This document shows, piece after piece, positions 59,483 through 64,000 of a DNA stretch of 64,000 nt. Position 1 is the stretch's first letter, and the number at the start of each line of letters is the position of its first letter. This DNA comes from an uncultured Alphaproteobacteria bacterium (GTDB lineage Bacteria; Pseudomonadota; Alphaproteobacteria; RF32; CAG-239), in contig CAKQMD010000001.1 of NCBI GenBank assembly GCA_934254925.1, positions 1-64,000 of the forward strand. Reading direction: 5' to 3'. The position numbers and the translations under genes were made by a program. The notes under the pieces were generated by a model. That model saw only the letters and a list, made by a program, of their open reading frames with translations, searched no databases and was not told the origin of the DNA.

Positions 59483-60970
59483 ATGGCAGAACATAAAACT
59501 TCTTCCGCGTCCGCTGCCGCAAAACCAACCGGTAATCCCAACGGTTTGGGCGTTTTGGCTCTGGCGGGCATTGTCGTCAGCTCCATGATCGGCGGCGGCA
59601 TCTATTCCCTGCCGCAAAACATGGCGGCTGGAGCTTCCGCCGGCGCCGTGCTCCTGGCATGGATCATCACCGGCATCGGCATTTATTTCATTGCCAACAC
59701 TTTTCGCATCTTATCCACCGCCAAACCGGACCTAACCTCCGGAATTTACATGTATTCCCGCGCAGGCTTCGGTCCCTACATCGGCTTTACCATCGGCTGG
59801 TCTTACTGGCTGTGTCAGGTTTGCGGTAACGTCGGTTATGCCGTCATCACCATGGACGCCCTAAACTATTTCTTTCCGCCATATTTCGCGGGCGGTAATA
59901 ATTTAGCTTCCATCATCGGCGGCTCCATTATCATCTGGGGCTTTAACTTTTTGGTGTTAAAAGGCATCAAACAAGCCACCATCGTCAACCTCATCGGCAC
60001 CGTCGTCAAGATCGTACCGCTGGTACTGTTTATCCTCATTATGGCCTTTGCCTTCAGTGACAGCCGCTTTAGTTTCGACTTCTGGGGCGAAAACGTCGCC
60101 ACCCGCATGAAACTCGGCGGTCTCGGCACGCAGATCAAGAGCACCATGCTGGTGACGCTTTGGGCTTTTATCGGCATTGAAGGCGCCGTGGTGATGTCTA
60201 ACCGTGCCAAAACGCCTCATGACGTCGGCAAAGCAACAATTTTGGGCTTCATCGGCTGTTTGGCCATTTATATTCTGTTGTCCCTGCTGCCTTATGGCTA
60301 CATGTCTCAGGCCGAATTAGCCACCGTTCCCAATCCCTCCACGGCCGGAATCTTGGAAAAGTTGGTTGGTCCCTGGGGCGCCTGGCTGATGAACATCGGC
60401 TTGTTGGTTTCGGTTTTGACCAGCTGGCTGGCCTGGACCATGGTTACGGCCGAAGTGCCGCACGCCGCCGCCAAAAACGGAACTTTCCCCAAAGAGTTTG
60501 CCATTGAAAACAAATATGGCTCACCGGCGGTTTCTTTGTGGATCACCAGCGCCATGATGCAGATTTTCATTCTGCTGGTGTATTTTTCAAATAATGCCTG
60601 GAACACCATGCTCAGCATTACCGGCGTGATGGTTTTGCCGGCTTATTTCGCCTCCTGCGCTTATTTGTGGAAAATCTGCGAAGACGGTGAATATCCCGCC
60701 AATGCCTTGGTTAAAAGATCTGCGGCGCTGATTACCGGCATTCTCGGAGCGCTTTACGCCCTCTGGCTGATTTATGCCGCCGGCCTGAATTATCTTCTGA
60801 TGGCCGTCGTCATTGTGGCATTGGGAATTCCGGTGTTTATCTGGGCACGTCGTCAGAATGCTCCCGGCGAAAAAGCCTTCACCAAAGGAGAATGCGCTTT
60901 TGCCGTCATTTTGGTGCTGTTGGCGTTGTGGGCGATTTTTGCCTTTGCCGAAGGCATTGTCAAAATCTAA
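59483..60970 (+). CDS. aaxC: arginine/agmatine antiporter (AaxC-like, APC family)
   Basis: 495 residues with about 12 membrane helices, of the basic amino acid/polyamine antiporter group of the APC superfamily. The N-terminal SSMIGGGIYSLPQNMAAGAS is the substrate-binding G-rich unwound helix. It presumably exchanges external arginine for the agmatine made by AaxB, which completes a proton-consuming cycle. Some relatives exchange arginine/ornithine, but no arginine deiminase genes are here and aaxB is adjacent. The chlamydial porin partner AaxA is not in the window. Confidence 0.9.
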   Translation: MAEHKTSSASAAAKPTGNPNGLGVLALAGIVVSSMIGGGIYSLPQNMAAGASAGAVLLAWIITGIGIYFIANTFRILSTAKPDLTSGIYMYSRAGFGPYIGFTIGWSYWLCQVCGNVGYAVITMDALNYFFPPYFAGGNNLASIIGGSIIIWGFNFLVLKGIKQATIVNLIGTVVKIVPLVLFILIMAFAFSDSRFSFDFWGENVATRMKLGGLGTQIKSTMLVTLWAFIGIEGAVVMSNRAKTPHDVGKATILGFIGCLAIYILLSLLPYGYMSQAELATVPNPSTAGILEKLVGPWGAWLMNIGLLVSVLTSWLAWTMVTAEVPHAAAKNGTFPKEFAIENKYGSPAVSLWITSAMMQIFILLVYFSNNAWNTMLSITGVMVLPAYFASCAYLWKICEDGEYPANALVKRSAALITGILGALYALWLIYAAGLNYLLMAVVIVALGIPVFIWARRQNAPGEKAFTKGECAFAVILVLLALWAIFAFAEGIVKI

Positions 60971-60990
60971 CCGCTTCGTTTAAACTTAAA

Positions 60991-61023
60991 AGCAGCAGTT
61001 TGGTCAAACTGCTGCTTTTTTTT
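60991..61023. terminator. terminator after aaxC
   Basis: AGCAGCAGTTTG, loop GT, CAAACTGCTGCT and eight T's. The left A-rich flank lets it also stop the minus-strand gene ending at 61028. Confidence 0.9.
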
Positions 61024-61027
61024 GAGC

Positions 61028-61411
61028 TTAAGCTCCGTCTTTTCCTTCGTCCAAACGGTGCAACGGCGTTTCACAGCCTTCCTCGTCGATGATTTGGAAA
61101 TAAAAATTTTCTTTGATCCGAATGCCAAACGGCAGTTTTTGCAATTCGCCAAAAACAAAACGATTGACCAAAACCAGCACTTTTCCCCAACAATATCTGT
61201 CTTCCAACAAATCTAGAAGCTGCTCTTCGCTGATTGCGGCGGTTTGGCAATGAAAATCGTCGATCATTTCGATCCGATGGCCGTATTTCCGGCGTATTTT
61301 TCGGTTCCAACACTCGGCACGGACGGCGGTAACCCGACTCCGCGCATCATACAAAATTTTTCTGACATCGGGAACCGAAAGGGAACAATCCTTTATGGCT
61401 TTTGTTTCCAT
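61028..61411 (-). CDS. hypothetical protein
   Basis: 127 residues, soluble, not recognised. It has an N-terminal helix, a run of basic residues (WNRKIRRKYGHRIE), an acidic helix (SEEQLLDLLEDR) and a strand-rich end. No ribosome binding site before the ATG. It lies between the aax pair and the prophage edge and is separated from the phage genes by a strong terminator, so its membership in the prophage is uncertain. Confidence 0.55.
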   Translation of the reverse strand: METKAIKDCSLSVPDVRKILYDARSRVTAVRAECWNRKIRRKYGHRIEMIDDFHCQTAAISEEQLLDLLEDRYCWGKVLVLVNRFVFGELQKLPFGIRIKENFYFQIIDEEGCETPLHRLDEGKDGA

Positions 61412-61501
61412 AACTTTTATAAATTATAAGATTAATAATATTTCATTGTCGGCAAGATAACATAAAGCGCTTCAAGAATCAAGCCGACAAAAATGAAAAA
61501 A

Positions 61502-61544
61502 AACTTCCCCCGGTTAATGCAAAAGACAATAACCGGGGGAAGTT
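61502..61544 (-). terminator. terminator of the prophage late transcript
   Basis: On the minus strand AACTTCCCCCGGTTA, a 13-base loop, TAACCGGGGGAAGTT and eight T's: a 15-bp perfect stem directly after the last phage gene. Confidence 0.92.
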
Positions 61545-61736
61545 TTAACGCGGGCATTTGAGTTTGATGTCCTGCCATTTGCGGATCACCGTTACCAAAT
61601 CCGGCGGCAGTTCGGCGCCTTCTGCCAATACCATGGCAAAAGCCTTTAAAATTGCATCCAGCTGATCGCCGACGGGCAGTTTCTTGGCATATTCCCGAGC
61701 ACGCCGCTGTTTATATGTTAATCTCGGTCTGGGCAT
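61545..61736 (-). CDS. small prophage protein
   Basis: 63 residues. The sequence LPVGDQLDAILKAF followed by PPDLVTVIRKWQDIKLKCPR resembles a widespread short phage protein with a YPxxxDQLDxL motif and a closing IKxKYP. That family is found next to tail or virion genes; its role is not clear to me. It is basic, with no signal. It is the last gene before the late terminator and follows the next gene by 12 bases. Confidence 0.65.
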   Translation of the reverse strand: MPRPRLTYKQRRAREYAKKLPVGDQLDAILKAFAMVLAEGAELPPDLVTVIRKWQDIKLKCPR

Positions 61737-61748
61737 GATCTGTTCCTT

Positions 61749-62171
61749 TTACCTAACTTGCTTTTCACTGTTTATGGTATCCAAAGCGCCTGAAAAACCG
61801 CTGATAATCTGCTGATCTGCCTTAAATTTGGCTTTTTTCCTGAGATTATTGTTTTCCAGATAATTGGTCTTCATCATATGGTCCATATCATCATAGCCTT
61901 CTTTAATCAGACGGTTTTGTGCCGCCAGGGCCGAACCGCTGCCGACAATCCCCATGCCGCCGAAAGCAGCCCGACGCGACGCCAGTTGCTGATCCAACAG
62001 GTTATTGCGCTTCTTCATATTATAAGCCGTTTGGGCATTGTTCATGCTCATCTGCCGGCGTGCGGCCTTTTTGGTTTGGTTGGCCTTATAGAAGCTGTTA
62101 AACAGATCTATTCCCATGCCGGCTTGTTTTCCGGTAGCCATTCCCATAACTGTCGAACCTATACCTCCCAT
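61749..62171 (-). CDS. putative phage virion/internal protein
   Basis: 140 residues from ATG 62171, which has AAAGGAG seven bases ahead. The N-terminus is glycine- and methionine-rich (GGIGSTVMGMATGKQAGMG) and the rest is a long helix rich in N, Q, K and R with GGMGIVGSGSALAAQNRLI. This is the look of small podovirus internal or ejection proteins, but no named family is certain. It lies 13 bases after the nozzle-like gene in the same operon. Confidence 0.6.
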   Translation of the reverse strand: MGGIGSTVMGMATGKQAGMGIDLFNSFYKANQTKKAARRQMSMNNAQTAYNMKKRNNLLDQQLASRRAAFGGMGIVGSGSALAAQNRLIKEGYDDMDHMMKTNYLENNNLRKKAKFKADQQIISGFSGALDTINSEKQVR

Positions 62172-62184
62172 TTTATTTCTCCTT

Positions 62185-64000
62185 TCAATTTTTAATTTTA
62201 ACTTCACTCGTCGTCGCCAATAAGGTAAACGACGCCGGAATATCGCTGCGGATGCTCCATAGCGGTTTGTTCAGCTCCCGAACCCAGCCCAATGCATGCA
62301 GCTCAAGATCGCCGCTGTAATTGAGGGCCGGAGCATCGAGTATTTTGTCCCGATACAGACGTTTCATCGGCACTTCAAAGTAACCGTTACCGATATCCAA
62401 CCGCAAAGATTTGGTATCCAGAACGCGGAAAATCGCCCGAATGATTCGTGCAGCCTTCGGCGGAAACGGTTTGGCAGCGTCAACCATAAAAGGAAGAGGC
62501 TCAACAATATGCTCATAAGGATAACCGATGATAATTTCTTTGACCGGATCGCTCAAAACCAAAGTTCCGTCAGTGATTTTGAAGTTTCCCAAAGTATAAC
62601 CGTCGCCGATGACGGCCACGAGTTTGTCCTCCAAATAATCCAGTCCGGTCCAGGTATCTTTGGGGGTTTCCGAGGTAAACTTCTTTCCGCAGTCAACATA
62701 ATAATCAGGGACAAGCTTCTCAATATAGTATGAACCGTCGCGTTCTACAAAAAAGTACATTTCATCATTGACGACGGCAGCGGAAAGAAACTTGCCTTCG
62801 GTTTTCAGCACACTCCAGGCATTGACCTGTTCTGAGCGATAAGTCGTCAGACAGGCTGCCGTCCCGTCCCCACACAGAATATACAAAATGCATTCGTCCT
62901 GATGATAGATCATCTCCTGCGGATTATTGACAAGCTCCGGCGCCAAGAGAGACAGGTCTTTAGCCTGATAGGCCTGCTCAACGTCCGCAAACAAGAATTC
63001 GCGAAGCTGTCGACCGTTTTGCGACATAAACAGCGTCGCTCCGTCAACATTCGGCGGCGTCAACGATCGCTTGTTATAGCTGCCGATATTGGTCTGGCGG
63101 TTCAATTTGAGGCTTTCAGGCGTCAGAGGTTCTCCGCTCACCATCCACTCGGCGCCGGTGGTAAACACCAACAGGTGACGAGAAGAGACGACGTTCAAAA
63201 TCGCATTGACCTGATCGGAGAGAATGGCGAAATCAATTGCCTCGTCATCCAGCCCGGTGCCAACATCAAAGTTAAACAAATCTGACGATTTGGAAAGCCA
63301 AAGGTGGTTCGGCAGAGACTTTGATCCGCCGATCACCATGCGATCCTGATGGAAGGTAACCGAGGCAGGATAGCCGCGTTTGGGCGAAAACGCCGCTTCT
63401 TCCCAATCCGTCGTCGGCTCGTAGTCATCAAGAATGTGGCTGAGCGTCATCTGAATATTTTTCGCATCAATAAAAGAATTGACCACTCCTTCTCCGTTTC
63501 TGAGACGGATGCGCGTACCAAGGTATGATTCGTCAAAAATCGGATTATCGGCGGTCAGAACAATCGTTCCGACATTGTTGCTGGGAGAGATGCGTTCCTT
63601 CTTTTTGAAAAAATTGTAATACGGGCACTGCGTATAGCCGTTGTCCGTATAAAAAGTCCACTCCTTGATGCTCCAAACGTCATTGTCCGTCCGGCTGATT
63701 TCACGCGGGGGAACGTCGGGATGAACGACCAAAAGCGTATCGGCACTTTGAGTCCAGTTGATCTTTTGGACCTGCTCCAACGTCCAAGGACTTTCCAGCG
63801 TGGTAATACATTCGTCGTCACGATAGACTTTTACTGTTTTTTCACCGAAATACAGCAGATAGACTTGTTCGGTATTAAACTCAAAAGAAATCAGGCGGCC
63901 ATTGCCGGAGAGTTCGTCAACATATTTCAGTCCTTGTCGCCGTGAAACACCGCCCGTCGGATAAATAATCACGTTTTGCAAAGTACGGGCGCCATTGGCA
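62185..64000 (-). CDS. phage nozzle/stabilisation-like structural protein (partial, runs off the window)
   Basis: At least 604 codons, open to the right edge: the codons before the nearest TTG continue in frame as ANGART then LQNVIIYPTGGVSRR, so the true start lies outside. The pattern (a conserved NxIxxPxGGVxRRxGLxYV, then FEFNTEQVYLLYFGE and VQKINWTQSADTLLVVHPD) is that of a large structural protein common in podoviruses and prophages of alphaproteobacteria, compared with T7 gp12-like nozzle or P22 gp10-like stabilisation proteins. Beta-propeller-like repeats fill the middle. It marks a prophage extending to the right. Confidence 0.8.
   Translation of the reverse strand, partial: ANGARTLQNVIIYPTGGVSRRQGLKYVDELSGNGRLISFEFNTEQVYLLYFGEKTVKVYRDDECITTLESPWTLEQVQKINWTQSADTLLVVHPDVPPREISRTDNDVWSIKEWTFYTDNGYTQCPYYNFFKKKERISPSNNVGTIVLTADNPIFDESYLGTRIRLRNGEGVVNSFIDAKNIQMTLSHILDDYEPTTDWEEAAFSPKRGYPASVTFHQDRMVIGGSKSLPNHLWLSKSSDLFNFDVGTGLDDEAIDFAILSDQVNAILNVVSSRHLLVFTTGAEWMVSGEPLTPESLKLNRQTNIGSYNKRSLTPPNVDGATLFMSQNGRQLREFLFADVEQAYQAKDLSLLAPELVNNPQEMIYHQDECILYILCGDGTAACLTTYRSEQVNAWSVLKTEGKFLSAAVVNDEMYFFVERDGSYYIEKLVPDYYVDCGKKFTSETPKDTWTGLDYLEDKLVAVIGDGYTLGNFKITDGTLVLSDPVKEIIIGYPYEHIVEPLPFMVDAAKPFPPKAARIIRAIFRVLDTKSLRLDIGNGYFEVPMKRLYRDKILDAPALNYSGDLELHALGWVRELNKPLWSIRSDIPASFTLLATTSEVKIKN

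Overview
The window reads as a chromosomal segment of an alphaproteobacterium, probably host-associated (inference). The alphaproteobacterial signs are the lipid A block with lpxI in place of lpxH, the plsY-dprA-topA trio, the clpB / DUF4167 protein / prmC neighbourhood, an RpoH-type sigma factor and alphaproteobacterial-style flagellins. Two genes point to an unusual, host-linked lineage: an archaeal-type valyl-tRNA synthetase like that of Rickettsiales, and a pyruvoyl arginine decarboxylase plus antiporter pair closest in my memory to chlamydial AaxB/AaxC. Base composition is moderate, except for an AT-rich island at 23.8-26.9 kb.

Layout. 0-14 kb (minus strand): pyrH-frr-uppS-cdsA-rseP-bamA-lpxD-fabZ-[flagellin]-lpxA-lpxI-lpxB, an envelope-assembly and lipid A supercluster. 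A flagellin gene sits between fabZ and lpxA, and dxr is absent from its usual place between cdsA and rseP. Past lpxB lie a free-standing LpxD N-terminal domain gene, an unknown gene and the 3' end of another flagellin gene. 14-20.5 kb (plus): plsY-dprA-topA, then a third flagellin gene. The flagellins keep near-identical ends but carry unrelated central modules, and the two complete genes share an 81-bp upstream element.

20.6-27.9 kb: valS and a META-domain lipoprotein, then tRNA-Thr followed by three AT-rich single-gene cassettes (histidine phosphatase, a protein with an RNA-polymerase alpha-CTD-like domain, a HAM1-like NTPase). Four repeats separate them; each carries a degenerate copy of the tRNA 3' end, a GCACC/GGTGC terminator and an AGTCCGAT/ATCGGACT inverted pair. 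No integrase is present. This tRNA-anchored cassette array is the most novel structure in the window. A related pattern without genes follows tRNA-Asn at 49.3-49.8 kb, as ~182-bp tandem units that each begin with a tRNA-Asn 3'-end fragment.

27-32.3 kb: ribokinase, GtrA-like protein, a large GT-C-type membrane protein, a UbiA-family polyprenyl-phosphate phosphoribosyltransferase-like enzyme and pgpA, suggesting lipid-linked pentose glycosylation. 32.6-49 kb: mixed housekeeping genes (phosphodiesterase, clpB, metallophosphoesterase, prmC, rpoH, asnS, response regulator, deoxycytidylate deaminase-like, enolase with a Cys-rich tail, glyA, rpiB). 49.8-58.6 kb: a MacAB-type ABC exporter and an AcrAB-type RND pump flanking two unknown genes. 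58.8-61 kb: arginine decarboxylase and arginine/agmatine antiporter, an acid-resistance or arginine-consuming module. 61.5-64 kb: the edge of a podovirus-like prophage that continues beyond the window.
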